Assembly (NCBI RefSeq): GCF_900129745.1
Contig: NZ_FQWS01000002.1
Coordinates: forward strand, 558,001 to 622,000
Source: Winogradskyella jejuensis
GTDB lineage: Bacteria > Bacteroidota > Bacteroidia > Flavobacteriales > Flavobacteriaceae
DNA: 64,000 bases
Reading direction: 5' to 3'
The notes beneath the pieces were generated by a model that did no database searches, was not told the origin of the DNA, and saw only the letters and a program-made list of their open reading frames with translations. Below are positions 25,580 to 34,296 of this stretch, one piece after another. Position numbers and translations under genes: made by a program. Position 1 is the first letter of the stretch, and each line of letters starts with the position of its first letter.

Positions 25580-27340
25580 ATGAACTACTCCAAAATTCCA
25601 TTAGCTCAAACGGTTGTTACTTTATGCAAAACGCATGATATCAAACACATCATTATATCTCCTGGGAGTCGCAATGCACCGCTTACAATTGGGTTTACTC
25701 ATGACGATTTTTTTACGTGTTATAGCATAGTGGATGAACGTTGCGCCGCTTTTTTTGCTATGGGTATAGCACAGCAACTGCAACAGCCAACAGCTGTAGT
25801 TTGCACATCTGGGAGCGCGTTGTTAAATTATTATCCGGCGGTTTCAGAAGCCTATTACAGCAGAATTCCTTTGGTAGTTATTTCAGCTGACCGTCCAAAG
25901 CATTTAGTAGATATCGGCGACGGACAAACCATCAAGCAGAAAAATGTTTATGGAGAGCATGTATTTTATAATGCCAACTTAAAATTAGATTTAAGAGAAG
26001 AAGCACAACAACCCCAAAAAGAAGATGTTCCACTGTTTAAAAATCTTGAGAACAAGGTCGAGAAGCTGTTGGGGCTTCAGAATGGTATTCAGGCGCAAAA
26101 CGAGACGGAAATACATAACGCATTAAATGCAGCCGTTTTAAATTCGGGTCCAGTACACATCAATGCACCTTTTGATGAGCCTTTGTATGAAAGAGTGGAA
26201 AGCTTAACAATTAGCCCTAAACCTTTCAAACTTCCAGATTTAGAAGAACATATTAATGAAGATATTATTTCTGAATGTTCTGAAGTTTGGTCTAAAGCCA
26301 AGCGAAAGCTAATTCTTGTTGGTGTTTTACCTCCAAACTCTATAGATAAAAAATGGTTAGATGAATTAGCTAAAGATGATGGTGTAATTATCTTAACAGA
26401 GACGACTTCAAATCTTCACCATAACGATATATTTTCAGGAATTGATAAACTTATCACAGCTTTTGATACAGAAGACTTAGAAAAGTTTCAACCTGAAATC
26501 TTACTAACATTAGGTGGATTAATTGTTTCAAAACGTATAAAACGTTATTTAAGAGAATACAAGCCTCAAACACATTGGCATGTCGATTTGTATCATGCAA
26601 ATGATACCTTTTTTGTTTTAGATAAGCATATCAAGTTATTACCAAACACTTTTTTTGAAGGGTTATTAAGTGAACCATTGCAAATCAGTAAAAATGATTT
26701 CAAGCCTTATTTCTTAAAGTTACGAGAGCGTCGACGCGAGTTACATGATACCTATTTAGAGGTTATTCCGTTTTCAGATTTTACAGTTTTTGATAAGGTT
26801 TTAAAGTCCATTCCATCAGGTAATCAATTACAAGTCGGTAACAGTTCTGCGATACGTTATACGCAATTGTTTCAGCTTAGAGAAGATATAACCGTATTTT
26901 GTAATCGAGGTACAAGTGGTATAGATGGTAGCACTAGTACTGCTGTTGGAGCAGCAGTAGCTTCAGAAAAACCAGTGACATTTATAACAGGTGATTTAAG
27001 TTTTTTCTACGATAGTAACGCGTTGTGGAATAACTACATTCCTAACAATTTTAGAATCATTGTTTTAAATAATTCTGGTGGTGGTATTTTCCGAATTTTA
27101 CCTGGACACAAAAACACGGATAACTTCGATACGTATTTCGAGACTAAGCATAATTTAAATGCTTCAGACTTATGCAATATGTATGGTTTTGAATATACAT
27201 CTGCAACTGATATTCAATCTTTAGCCTCGGCTTTAGAGTCGTTTTATTTAGCTTCAAATAGCCCTAAATTGTTAGAAGTTTTTACACCTTCAGAATTAAA
27301 CGATTCTATTTTACTAGATTATTTTAAATATATAAAGTAG
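25580..27340 (+). CDS. menD: SEPHCHC synthase (thiamine-diphosphate enzyme)
   Basis: A 586-residue enzyme joining 2-oxoglutarate and isochorismate to give 2-succinyl-5-enolpyruvyl-6-hydroxy-3-cyclohexene-1-carboxylate. The N-terminal domain has IISPGSRNAPLTIGF, DERCAAFFAMGIAQ and VVCTSGSALLNYYPAVSEAY; the C-terminal ThDP site has NRGTSGIDGSTSTAVGAA and TGDLSFFYDSNALWNN, with the metal-binding aspartate, then IVLNNSGGGIFRILPG. Full length. Separated from menF by 57 bases with a possible promoter of its own. Confidence 0.96.
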   Translation: MNYSKIPLAQTVVTLCKTHDIKHIIISPGSRNAPLTIGFTHDDFFTCYSIVDERCAAFFAMGIAQQLQQPTAVVCTSGSALLNYYPAVSEAYYSRIPLVVISADRPKHLVDIGDGQTIKQKNVYGEHVFYNANLKLDLREEAQQPQKEDVPLFKNLENKVEKLLGLQNGIQAQNETEIHNALNAAVLNSGPVHINAPFDEPLYERVESLTISPKPFKLPDLEEHINEDIISECSEVWSKAKRKLILVGVLPPNSIDKKWLDELAKDDGVIILTETTSNLHHNDIFSGIDKLITAFDTEDLEKFQPEILLTLGGLIVSKRIKRYLREYKPQTHWHVDLYHANDTFFVLDKHIKLLPNTFFEGLLSEPLQISKNDFKPYFLKLRERRRELHDTYLEVIPFSDFTVFDKVLKSIPSGNQLQVGNSSAIRYTQLFQLREDITVFCNRGTSGIDGSTSTAVGAAVASEKPVTFITGDLSFFYDSNALWNNYIPNNFRIIVLNNSGGGIFRILPGHKNTDNFDTYFETKHNLNASDLCNMYGFEYTSATDIQSLASALESFYLASNSPKLLEVFTPSELNDSILLDYFKYIK

Positions 27341-27434
27341 TAAAATTCTGAACTATTTTTGTAAGCCCTTGATTTTGAACATCAAATTTTCTTATCTTTA
27401 GGGTATATACGTATTAACTTAAAACTTTTATAAA

Positions 27435-27773
27435 ATGAGCAAAAGAGACGACCTAATCGCAAAATATGCCGCAGACCTTAAAGATAAGTGTGGTATGAAT
27501 CCTGATATGGATTTATTAACAAAAGTAACTGTTGGCTTAGGACCTTCTATTTACAATGCAGATGCAGCAACGGTTTCTGGTTCTGATGATAAAGAATTAG
27601 CTACTGTAAAAAATAATTTTTTAATCAAAAAATTAGGTTTGAAGGATAGCTCGGATTTAGATAAAGCTATAGATAGTGTAATAGATACTTATGGTCGCTC
27701 AAACAGAAATAAGTATAGAGCTGTTATTTACTACATGTTAGTAAAACACTTTAAGAAAGAGTCTGTATACTAG
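27435..27773 (+). CDS. DUF2853 family protein
   Basis: A 112-residue cytoplasmic protein matching my memory of DUF2853 over its whole length (KRDDLIAKYAADLKDKCGMNPDMDLLTKVTVGLGPSIYN at the start, NKYRAVIYYMLVKHFKKES at the end). It should be all-helical. No role is known to me. It is a single gene with its own hairpin terminator. Confidence 0.85.
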   Translation: MSKRDDLIAKYAADLKDKCGMNPDMDLLTKVTVGLGPSIYNADAATVSGSDDKELATVKNNFLIKKLGLKDSSDLDKAIDSVIDTYGRSNRNKYRAVIYYMLVKHFKKESVY

Positions 27774-27790
27774 AATAAGACATTTTTTAG

Positions 27791-27830
27791 AAAAAGCGTT
27801 AGTGTTTAATAATACTAACGCTTTTTCTTT
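27791..27830 (+). terminator. Terminator of the DUF2853 gene
   Basis: AAAAAGCGTTAGT pairs with ACTAACGCTTTTT over a ten-base loop; 13-base stem and T-rich 3' side. Confidence 0.85.
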
Positions 27831-27897
27831 GTATTAGATTTATTTCAACATCTAATAATATTTATGCGGAATTAAACTTAGGACTTCTAACTTTATT

Positions 27898-27905
27898 TAC
27901 CTTTG
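27898..27905 (+). promoter_or_regulatory. -7 box of cvfB, four bases before the start codon
   Basis: TACCTTTG fits TAnnTTTG. Only CGAC separates it from the ATG at 27910, so transcription should begin at or next to the start codon (leaderless message). Confidence 0.55.
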
Positions 27906-27909
27906 CGAC

Positions 27910-28740
27910 ATGATACATTTAGGCAAATACAATACACTTACAATTTTAAGAGATACAGAACCAGGTTTGTTTCTGGGTGATGATGAAGAGAACGAAATTT
28001 TATTGCCCAATCGCTATGTACCAGAAACTTTTGAAATTGGCGATAAAATTGATGTATTTGTTTATTTAGATAATGAAGAACGTCCAGTTGCTATTACCGA
28101 TAAGCCATATATTAAGAGAGACGAATTTGCGCTATTGCGTTGTAACCAAGTAACTAAGTTTGGTGCTTTCTTAGATTGGGGATTGGTTAAAGAATTGTTT
28201 TGTCCTTTTAAGGAACAGGCTTTTAAAATGAAAGCAGGTGGTTGGTATTTGGTGCATTGTTATTTAGATGAGGAGTCTGGTCGATTAGTTGCTTCTAGTA
28301 AGACCAATCGTTTTTTAGATAATAAGGAATTGACCGTAGAATTATATGAAGAGGTAGATATTATTGTATCTCATCCATCAGATATTGGAATGAATGTTAT
28401 TGTGAATAATTGTCACCTTGGCCTAGTCTTCAAAGATGAAATCTTCAAAGACATAAGCGTCGGTGACAGGTTAAAGGGCATCGTTAAAAAAATTAGACCA
28501 GGAAATAAACTTGATATTTCCTTAAGCCAAATCGGGTATCGTAATATCGAGCCCAACGCAAAATTTATTCTGACAGAATTGGGGGATAATGGGGGATTTC
28601 TGCCATTAAATGATAAATCTGCTCCTGATGATATAAAAGATGTACTTCAAATGAGTAAAAAGAGTTTTAAGAAAGCTATTGGTTCTCTATATAAATCACG
28701 TCAGATAGAGATTAAAGACGATGGTATTTATCTTAAATAG
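27910..28740 (+). CDS. cvfB: CvfB-type S1-domain RNA-binding protein
   Basis: A 276-residue protein with several S1-like oligonucleotide-binding domains and a C-terminal winged helix, the CvfB layout. Landmarks are GDKIDVFVYLDNEERPVAITDKPY, FGAFLDWGLVKELFCPFKEQ, VSVGDRLKGIVKKIRPGNKLDISL and the final KSFKKAIGSLYKSRQIEI. Staphylococcal CvfB affects virulence gene expression through RNA; in this organism the role is unknown. It converges with the STAS-like gene and overlaps it by eight bases. Confidence 0.88.
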   Translation: MIHLGKYNTLTILRDTEPGLFLGDDEENEILLPNRYVPETFEIGDKIDVFVYLDNEERPVAITDKPYIKRDEFALLRCNQVTKFGAFLDWGLVKELFCPFKEQAFKMKAGGWYLVHCYLDEESGRLVASSKTNRFLDNKELTVELYEEVDIIVSHPSDIGMNVIVNNCHLGLVFKDEIFKDISVGDRLKGIVKKIRPGNKLDISLSQIGYRNIEPNAKFILTELGDNGGFLPLNDKSAPDDIKDVLQMSKKSFKKAIGSLYKSRQIEIKDDGIYLK

Positions 28741-29155
28741 CTTTCTTTGGACTAACTTCTAATGTACTTTCTACCCAATTAATAGCATCTTCAATAGTTT
28801 TAAATATTTGTCTGTTGAATGTAAAAAATTGATTTTCAACCTCGAATATACCTCTGCCAAACAAGGTGTTACAGACAACAGCATAAGCTTTTAGATACGG
28901 AAAGCTTTCATTAAAGCGTTTAGCATCATTCAGGTCTATAGAATACGAGTTTGTTCTATTTGCAATAAAACCATAAGGCTTTTCATTGTAAAAATTGTTA
29001 ATCAACTTCGTTGCTTCTTGAAAATTATCAAAAGTAATGTGCACTCCTTCATCAAACTCACTCACAACAAATGATTTAAAAAAATATAATTTACCAAGTT
29101 TAATTTCTTGATAATCAATCAATTCGGGGCAATTTTCAAATTCAATTATAGACAT
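28733..29155 (-). CDS. STAS/SpoIIAA-like protein
   Basis: About 140 residues when started at the ATG ending at 29155 (MSIIEFENCPEL), which is preferred because the upstream extension overlaps a promoter-like palindrome. The pattern of strands and helices, with VHITFDNFQEATKLINNFYNEKPYGFIANR and AYAVVCNTLFGRGIFEVENQFF, ending in FKTIEDAINWVES, recalls the flavobacterial STAS/SEC14-like small proteins. No partner gene is evident. Function unknown; the fold assignment is a fair guess. Confidence 0.6.
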   Translation of the reverse strand: MSIIEFENCPELIDYQEIKLGKLYFFKSFVVSEFDEGVHITFDNFQEATKLINNFYNEKPYGFIANRTNSYSIDLNDAKRFNESFPYLKAYAVVCNTLFGRGIFEVENQFFTFNRQIFKTIEDAINWVESTLEVSPKKAI

Positions 29156-29470
29156 CCTCTTCACTTTTGGGACTGCAAAATTACTATGCAAGCATAGTAA
29201 TTAAATACTGTTTTTTCACTTTAACCTTTTTAAGTGTTTTTTATAAATAAAAGAAGCCAAAAATTGAACAGATTGACATAGCTTGAATAAAATTTTTGAG
29301 AATAATGCAATTGATTGATAATTAAGTTATTGTAATTAAATTAATTACAACGTTTTCGTATGTTAATAACTATTTTTCTGTTTCTTTTTTTGCCTAAAAA
29401 CAGATTTGCATAAATAAAACCAAAGAAAGAATTTATCCTTATTTTTGTTTGCCAAAATTATAAGACACAT
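29156..29470. promoter_or_regulatory. Divergent regulatory gap with a perfect operator-like palindrome
   Basis: A 315-base gap between two divergent genes. ATTACTATGC and GCATAGTAAT flank AA (29180-29201), a perfect 10-base dyad. On the minus strand TAATTTTG (29176-29183), a TAnnTTTG box for the STAS-like gene, overlaps it. A second AT-rich dyad, TTGTAATT/AATTACAA, lies at 29330-29350. The plus-strand box TATTTTTG at 29440-29447, 23 bases before the start, can serve menB. Confidence 0.5.
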
Positions 29471-30310
29471 ATGGAAGATATAAAATGGGTAACAGCAAAG
29501 GAGTATGAAGATATTACCTATAAAAAATGTGATGGAGTTGCCAGAATAGCTTTTAATAGGCCAGACGTACGAAATGCATTTAGACCAAAAACTACATCAG
29601 AACTTTATGATGCATTTTATGATGCTAATGAAGATGTTGATATTGGAGTGGTGCTTTTAAGTGCAGAAGGACCATCTACAAAAGATGGTATCTGGAGTTT
29701 TTGTTCTGGTGGAGACCAAAAAGCAAGAGGACACCAAGGATATGTTGGTGACGATGGTTATCATAGACTAAACATACTTGAAGTACAGCGTCTTATACGT
29801 TTTATGCCTAAAGCTGTTATAGCTGTTGTGCCTGGTTGGGCAGTTGGTGGAGGACATAGTTTACATGTGGTTTGTGACTTAACCTTGGCGAGTAAAGAAC
29901 ATGCAATCTTTAAGCAGACGGATGCAGATGTCACGAGTTTTGATGGAGGTTACGGTTCCGCGTATTTGGCAAAGATGGTTGGTCAGAAAAAAGCGCGCGA
30001 AATCTTCTTTTTAGGCAGAAACTACTCAGCCCAAGATGCTTATAACATGGGTATGGTAAATGCAGTGATTCCTCATGAAAAACTTGAAGAAACAGCATAC
30101 GAATGGGCTCAAGAGATTTTAGCCAAATCACCAACTTCTATCAAAATGCTCAAATTTGCAATGAATCTTACAGACGACGGTATGGTAGGTCAGCAAGTTT
30201 TTGCTGGTGAGGCTACGCGTTTAGCTTACATGACGGACGAAGCAAAAGAAGGAAGAGATGCTTTTTTAGAAAAGCGAAAGCCTAATTTCCCTAAAAAATG
30301 GATTCCTTAG
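29471..30310 (+). CDS. menB: 1,4-dihydroxy-2-naphthoyl-CoA synthase
   Basis: A 279-residue crotonase-fold enzyme that closes the second ring of the naphthoquinone from o-succinylbenzoyl-CoA. Typical parts are ITYKKCDGVARIAFNRPDVRNAFRP, WSFCSGGDQKARGHQGYVG, VPGWAVGGGHSLHVVCDLTLAS and TDADVTSFDGGYGSAYLA, ending FLEKRKPNFPKKWIP. Full length. Ten bases before menA, on the same strand, so co-transcribed. Confidence 0.97.
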   Translation: MEDIKWVTAKEYEDITYKKCDGVARIAFNRPDVRNAFRPKTTSELYDAFYDANEDVDIGVVLLSAEGPSTKDGIWSFCSGGDQKARGHQGYVGDDGYHRLNILEVQRLIRFMPKAVIAVVPGWAVGGGHSLHVVCDLTLASKEHAIFKQTDADVTSFDGGYGSAYLAKMVGQKKAREIFFLGRNYSAQDAYNMGMVNAVIPHEKLEETAYEWAQEILAKSPTSIKMLKFAMNLTDDGMVGQQVFAGEATRLAYMTDEAKEGRDAFLEKRKPNFPKKWIP

Positions 30311-30320
30311 TCTATAGTTT

Positions 30321-31226
30321 ATGAAAAAACTAAAACCATGGCTATCGGCAATGCGTCTACGAACCTTGCCATTATCAATATCAGGCATTATTATTGGTAC
30401 GTGTCTTGCTGCTTATAATGGAAGGTTTAATGTATGGGTTTTTATTTTAGCGACTCTAACAACTATAAGTCTTCAGATTTTATCAAATCTAGCAAATGAT
30501 TATGGAGATGGTGTTAGAGGAACAGATAATGATGATAGAGTAGGCCCACAACGCGCCATACAAAGTGGAGAAATATCGCCAGAGCAAATGTTCGAGGCAA
30601 TAAAAATGAACATTTTAGTGGTTATAGCATTGACAATATCCCTAGTCTATTTTGCTTTTGGTCATCAATACTTTTTACATGCATTACTCATTATTTTTTT
30701 AGGTGGCCTATCAGTTTTTGCTGCAATTAACTACACCATGGGAGACTCTCCCTACGGTTATCGTGCTTTAGGAGACATATTTGTATTTATCTTTTTCGGT
30801 TTCGTAAGTGTGTTAGGTACTTATTTATTAAATATTAAAGATATAGACCATATTGTTTTTCTTCCTGCAACAGCACTTGGATTGTTAAGCGTAGCTGTTC
30901 TTAATTTAAATAACATGAGAGACCGCGAGGAAGATGCTAAAGTGAATAAAATTACAGTAGCTGTAAAATTAGGAAACCAAGGCGCTAAAAATTACCACTA
31001 TTTTTTAATTATTGGTGCTATGATTACTTCCTCTATTTTTAGCATCCTCTATTATGTAGAACCTTACAACTTTCTTTTTTTTTTGAGCTTCATTCCTTTG
31101 ATATTTCACTTAAGGAAAATACAAAAGGCTGAAACACCTAGTGATTTTGATGGCCAGTTAAAAGTTTTAGCATTAACTACTTTTTTATTTTCGGTGCTCT
31201 TGGGAGTAGGTTATCTTCTTCATTAA
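30321..31226 (+). CDS. menA: 1,4-dihydroxy-2-naphthoate polyprenyltransferase
   Basis: A 301-residue UbiA-type membrane prenyltransferase with about nine helices that attaches the isoprenoid tail to DHNA, giving demethylmenaquinone. It has WLSAMRLRTLPLSISGIIIG, the first aspartate-rich motif NLANDYGDGVRGTDNDDRVGP and the second around LNLNNMRDREEDAKVNKIT. Length matches the family. Ten bases after menB. Confidence 0.96.
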   Translation: MKKLKPWLSAMRLRTLPLSISGIIIGTCLAAYNGRFNVWVFILATLTTISLQILSNLANDYGDGVRGTDNDDRVGPQRAIQSGEISPEQMFEAIKMNILVVIALTISLVYFAFGHQYFLHALLIIFLGGLSVFAAINYTMGDSPYGYRALGDIFVFIFFGFVSVLGTYLLNIKDIDHIVFLPATALGLLSVAVLNLNNMRDREEDAKVNKITVAVKLGNQGAKNYHYFLIIGAMITSSIFSILYYVEPYNFLFFLSFIPLIFHLRKIQKAETPSDFDGQLKVLALTTFLFSVLLGVGYLLH

Positions 31227-31298
31227 TTTTAAACCGTTTAGCAAAGTTAAATTTTAGTTAAACGAAATAATTATGTCTAAAAATGAAAGTATTACTAT

Positions 31299-31306
31299 TA
31301 AATTTG
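31299..31306 (+). promoter_or_regulatory. -7 box of the DUF2490 gene
   Basis: TAAATTTG fits TAnnTTTG and stands 18 bases before the ATG at 31325, after menA. Confidence 0.45.
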
Positions 31307-31324
31307 CAATCAAAATAATTAACA

Positions 31325-32011
31325 ATGAAAAAAATACTTTTAGCATTATTGCTTTTATATCAATTTTCGGGATTTAGCCAGGTGGATGAATCACAAACAG
31401 GAGCTTGGTATATGTACTTTTACAATCACCAATTTAAAAATAGTCAGTTTGGTATTCAGGGTGATTTCCAATATCGTGATTGGCAAGGCCTAGGCGATAT
31501 GGAACAACTTCTACTTCGCTCTGGTTTCACCTATACACCAAAAGATTCTGGTGTAATGTTTACACTGGGTTATGCAAATATAACCACAGGTGAGTTTGGA
31601 GACAGTGATGAGACTGTAAACGAGAATCGTATTTATCAAGAAGCACTAATACCTCAAAAACTAGGAAATAGGTTTTATCTAACACATCGTTTTAGGTATG
31701 AACAACGCTTTAATGAGGGACAAGATTTTAGAACACGATATAGATATAATTTATTTTTAAACGTACCGGTAAACAAAAAGGACTTAAGTCCAAAAGCTCT
31801 CTATGTTGCACTTTACAACGAATTGTTTATCAACGGACAGGAAGATATTGGAGATGGGAAAACTGTGGAGCTATTTGACAGAAACCGTACTTATTTGGGT
31901 ATGGGTTATGTATTGAATTCAAAAATAAGATTTCAATTGGGTTGGATGAATCAAAAAACAACCGCATGGGGTAAAGGACAGTTACAATTTAGTATGCATC
32001 ATAATTTTTAA
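31325..32011 (+). CDS. DUF2490 outer-membrane-type protein
   Basis: A 228-residue protein with a signal peptide (ends GFSQ) and repeated amphipathic strands such as FGIQGDFQYRDWQ, LLLRSGFTYTP and KIRFQLGWMNQKT, ending in a terminal phenylalanine (MHHNF), which suits an outer-membrane beta barrel. The pattern matches DUF2490. No function is known. It lies 30 bases before the carbonic anhydrase gene, so the two may be co-expressed. Confidence 0.85.
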   Translation: MKKILLALLLLYQFSGFSQVDESQTGAWYMYFYNHQFKNSQFGIQGDFQYRDWQGLGDMEQLLLRSGFTYTPKDSGVMFTLGYANITTGEFGDSDETVNENRIYQEALIPQKLGNRFYLTHRFRYEQRFNEGQDFRTRYRYNLFLNVPVNKKDLSPKALYVALYNELFINGQEDIGDGKTVELFDRNRTYLGMGYVLNSKIRFQLGWMNQKTTAWGKGQLQFSMHHNF

Positions 32012-32041
32012 TAGAAATTAATTTTAAAACCAAAATTCAAA

Positions 32042-32815
32042 ATGAGAAAACTTTTAAATTCATTGTTTATCGTAATATTAGCTGTTGGTTATGTTTCGTG
32101 TAAAGAAGTTTCGGTAGAAACAAAAAACGCCAATAATACAGTCGAAAGTAAAACAGATACAATTATTGAACAAATTCCAATAGAAAGTGTTCTAACTGCA
32201 GAAGAGCAAGCAGACATGACACCTGATGAAATTATTGGACGTCTAAAAAAAGGAAATGAAAACTTTATGCGTAATAATCTTACAAGAAGAGACCATTCTG
32301 CGCAACGTGTAGATGCCATGCTTGGGCAATACCCAAAAGCCATTGTACTGTCTTGTGTAGATAGTAGAGTACCCGTGGAAGATGTTTTTGACTTAGGAAT
32401 TGGTGATATTTTTGTTGCTCGTGTAGCTGGAAATATTGAAAATCCAGACATAGTTGGTTCTATGGAGTTTGCCACAGCAGTAGCTGGGTCTAAATTAGTA
32501 ATAGTCATGGGGCATACTTCTTGTGGTGCAGTAAAACATGCTATAGATAATACGGATGCAGCGTCTATGGAGATGTATGCGCTTCAGAATTTATTAGATG
32601 AAATTCAACCTTCTATAATTGCAACAGAAAAAAATGGGGAGGTTTCTTCAAAAAACGTAGAGTATACAAATAGTGTGATTACTCAAAATGCAAAAGTTAC
32701 AGTAGAGGATATTCGTAAGCAATCACCTCAAATGGCTAAGCTTGAAAAAGAAGGAAAGATTAAAATTGTACCAGCTGTATATGATATGGCCACAGGTAAA
32801 GTGAAATTTATGTAA
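32042..32815 (+). CDS. Beta-class carbonic anhydrase, exported lipoprotein
   Basis: A 257-residue enzyme with a lipoprotein signal ending VGYVSC (anchor cysteine 20) and a polar linker of about 30 residues. The active site of beta carbonic anhydrases is complete: zinc ligands C105, H158 and C161, and the D107-R109 pair (SCVDSRVPVEDVFD; GHTSCGAVKH). It should interconvert CO2 and bicarbonate in the periplasm. It is flanked by a DUF2490 barrel and, 12 bases on, an MscS-like channel, which suggests a shared transcript. Confidence 0.9.
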   Translation: MRKLLNSLFIVILAVGYVSCKEVSVETKNANNTVESKTDTIIEQIPIESVLTAEEQADMTPDEIIGRLKKGNENFMRNNLTRRDHSAQRVDAMLGQYPKAIVLSCVDSRVPVEDVFDLGIGDIFVARVAGNIENPDIVGSMEFATAVAGSKLVIVMGHTSCGAVKHAIDNTDAASMEMYALQNLLDEIQPSIIATEKNGEVSSKNVEYTNSVITQNAKVTVEDIRKQSPQMAKLEKEGKIKIVPAVYDMATGKVKFM

Positions 32816-32827
32816 TTAATTCATTAA

Positions 32828-33331
32828 ATGGAATTATACTATGTGAAAATCATAGAAACACTCTTCGTAATTACATTATATGTGTTATTGCGACGAGTTG
32901 TTTTTAATGTCGTGTCAAAGAGACTATTAAGTAAACTAATCCATAATTCTAGAGGATTAGTAATACGAAAAGTATTAAACCTCTTGTTATTAGTTGTTTG
33001 CTCCATGTTTATTTTTGTAATATGGGGTGTTAAACAGTCTGACTTACTTGTTTTTTTAGGATCTATATTAGCAGTAGTTGGAGTTGCTTTCTTTGCGCAA
33101 TGGTCTTTGCTGTCTAATATTACGTCTAGTATTATCATATTTTTTAATCACCCAGTAAAACTAAACGATTCAATCGTTATTTTGGAAGGAAAGGATTATG
33201 TACTAGAAGGACAAGTGATTAATATTGGATTATTCTTTGTGACATTAAGAACTAAAGACTCTGGTGAGATTACATTACCCAACAATATTTTTATTCAGAA
33301 AAGCATAAAAAATATTACAGAAGAAGTTTAG
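32828..33331 (+). CDS. Small MscS-like mechanosensitive channel protein
   Basis: A 167-residue protein with three membrane helices and a short beta domain. The third helix (FLGSILAVVGVAFFAQWSLLSNITSSIIIFF) and the following HPVKLNDSIVILEG match the pore and beta-domain entry of the MscS family. It lacks the large C-terminal cage domain of E. coli MscS. It follows the carbonic anhydrase by 12 bases and ends at a hairpin terminator. Confidence 0.85.
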   Translation: MELYYVKIIETLFVITLYVLLRRVVFNVVSKRLLSKLIHNSRGLVIRKVLNLLLLVVCSMFIFVIWGVKQSDLLVFLGSILAVVGVAFFAQWSLLSNITSSIIIFFNHPVKLNDSIVILEGKDYVLEGQVINIGLFFVTLRTKDSGEITLPNNIFIQKSIKNITEEV

Positions 33332-33362
33332 AAGGTTTAATTATGGTAGTTTAAAATAGATT

Positions 33363-33395
33363 AATATGGTGCTTTACTAGGCACCATATTTTTTT
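33363..33395 (+). terminator. Terminator after the MscS-like gene
   Basis: AATATGGTGC pairs with GCACCATATT over an eight-base loop, followed by a T run; it lies between convergent genes. Confidence 0.8.
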
Positions 33396-33408
33396 CTAAA
33401 TATTCAAC

Positions 33409-34200
33409 TTACCTCACTTTACTTTTAGTTACTACTTTGTGCAATAGTTTAGGAAAGAAACGTTTTAAGAACACACCTGTAGTCTCTTTTCTTCCTATGT
33501 AAGCTTCAAATTTTTCTTTGGAGATGGCTTTGAGCATTCGCTTTGCAAATTCATCTACTGGTAAGCCATTTTCAGTAGCTTCATCAAGTTGATTAAGTTG
33601 AGAGCCATCACCAGTCAGCGCATTGTGAGATACATCTGTATTCACAAAACCTGGACATATTAAGGTGACTTTTATATTGTCTTTTTCGTGTTCCATACGT
33701 AACACATCAAAAAAGCCATGAAGCGCATGTTTAGCTCCACAGTACCCAGAACGGAATGGCGAACCAAATTTCCCCATTAAGCTGGTTACAGTAACATAGT
33801 GTCCTGATTTATTGCTAATAAAGTGTGGTAATAGTGCTTTAGATAAGGCCACTGTTCCTAAATAATCAACTTCCATTAGCTTTTTATCAACAGAAATATC
33901 AGTATCTACAATTAAAGACCGTTGGCTTATACCACCATTATTGACAAGGATGTCTACTTTTCCGAAAAATGAAACTGCTTTCTCAGCAATAGGTTTCATA
34001 AGGCTGTAGTCTGCCAAATCAAAAGGTAGAATAGAAATAGCCTCAGTGTTATTACATTCAGACTTCACTTTATTTAATTCTGTTTCTCGTCTAGCGGAAA
34101 GGATGAGTTTGCAATTTTGTTTAGAAAATTCTAGAGCTAAAGCTTTACCAATCCCGCTAGAAGCACCAGTTATCCAAATCACTTTATCATTAAAATCCAT
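33409..34200 (-). CDS. Short-chain dehydrogenase/reductase
   Basis: About 263 residues from the ATG ending at 34200 (MDFNDKVIWITGASSGIGKALALEF); a longer frame adds a non-family N-terminus and is not used. The nucleotide-binding TGASSGIG, the NNGG motif, the catalytic serine in VTSLMG and the Y-C-G-A-K pair are all present, and the C-terminal half fits the DHRS7-like group. The likely cofactor is NADPH (basic residues after the second strand: SARRE); substrate unknown. Divergent from menC. Confidence 0.9.
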   Translation of the reverse strand: MDFNDKVIWITGASSGIGKALALEFSKQNCKLILSARRETELNKVKSECNNTEAISILPFDLADYSLMKPIAEKAVSFFGKVDILVNNGGISQRSLIVDTDISVDKKLMEVDYLGTVALSKALLPHFISNKSGHYVTVTSLMGKFGSPFRSGYCGAKHALHGFFDVLRMEHEKDNIKVTLICPGFVNTDVSHNALTGDGSQLNQLDEATENGLPVDEFAKRMLKAISKEKFEAYIGRKETTGVFLKRFFPKLLHKVVTKSKVR

Positions 34201-34280
34201 AAAACGTAATTTATGTTTTAAAAGTAGAAAATCTAAGCTAATTGCCATGTTGATGTTTCAAAAAAAGATAATTATTTAAG

Positions 34281-34288
34281 TATCTTTG
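34281..34288 (+). promoter_or_regulatory. -7 box of menC
   Basis: TATCTTTG fits TAnnTTTG and ends eight bases before the menC ATG, predicting a transcript start only a few bases before the start codon. Confidence 0.5.
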
Positions 34289-34296
34289 ATGCACTT

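Noticed and set aside
32089-32508. A 139-codon open frame opposite the carbonic anhydrase gene
   Set aside because: It is antisense to a complete enzyme gene with all active-site residues; the serine-rich translation is typical of a shadow frame.
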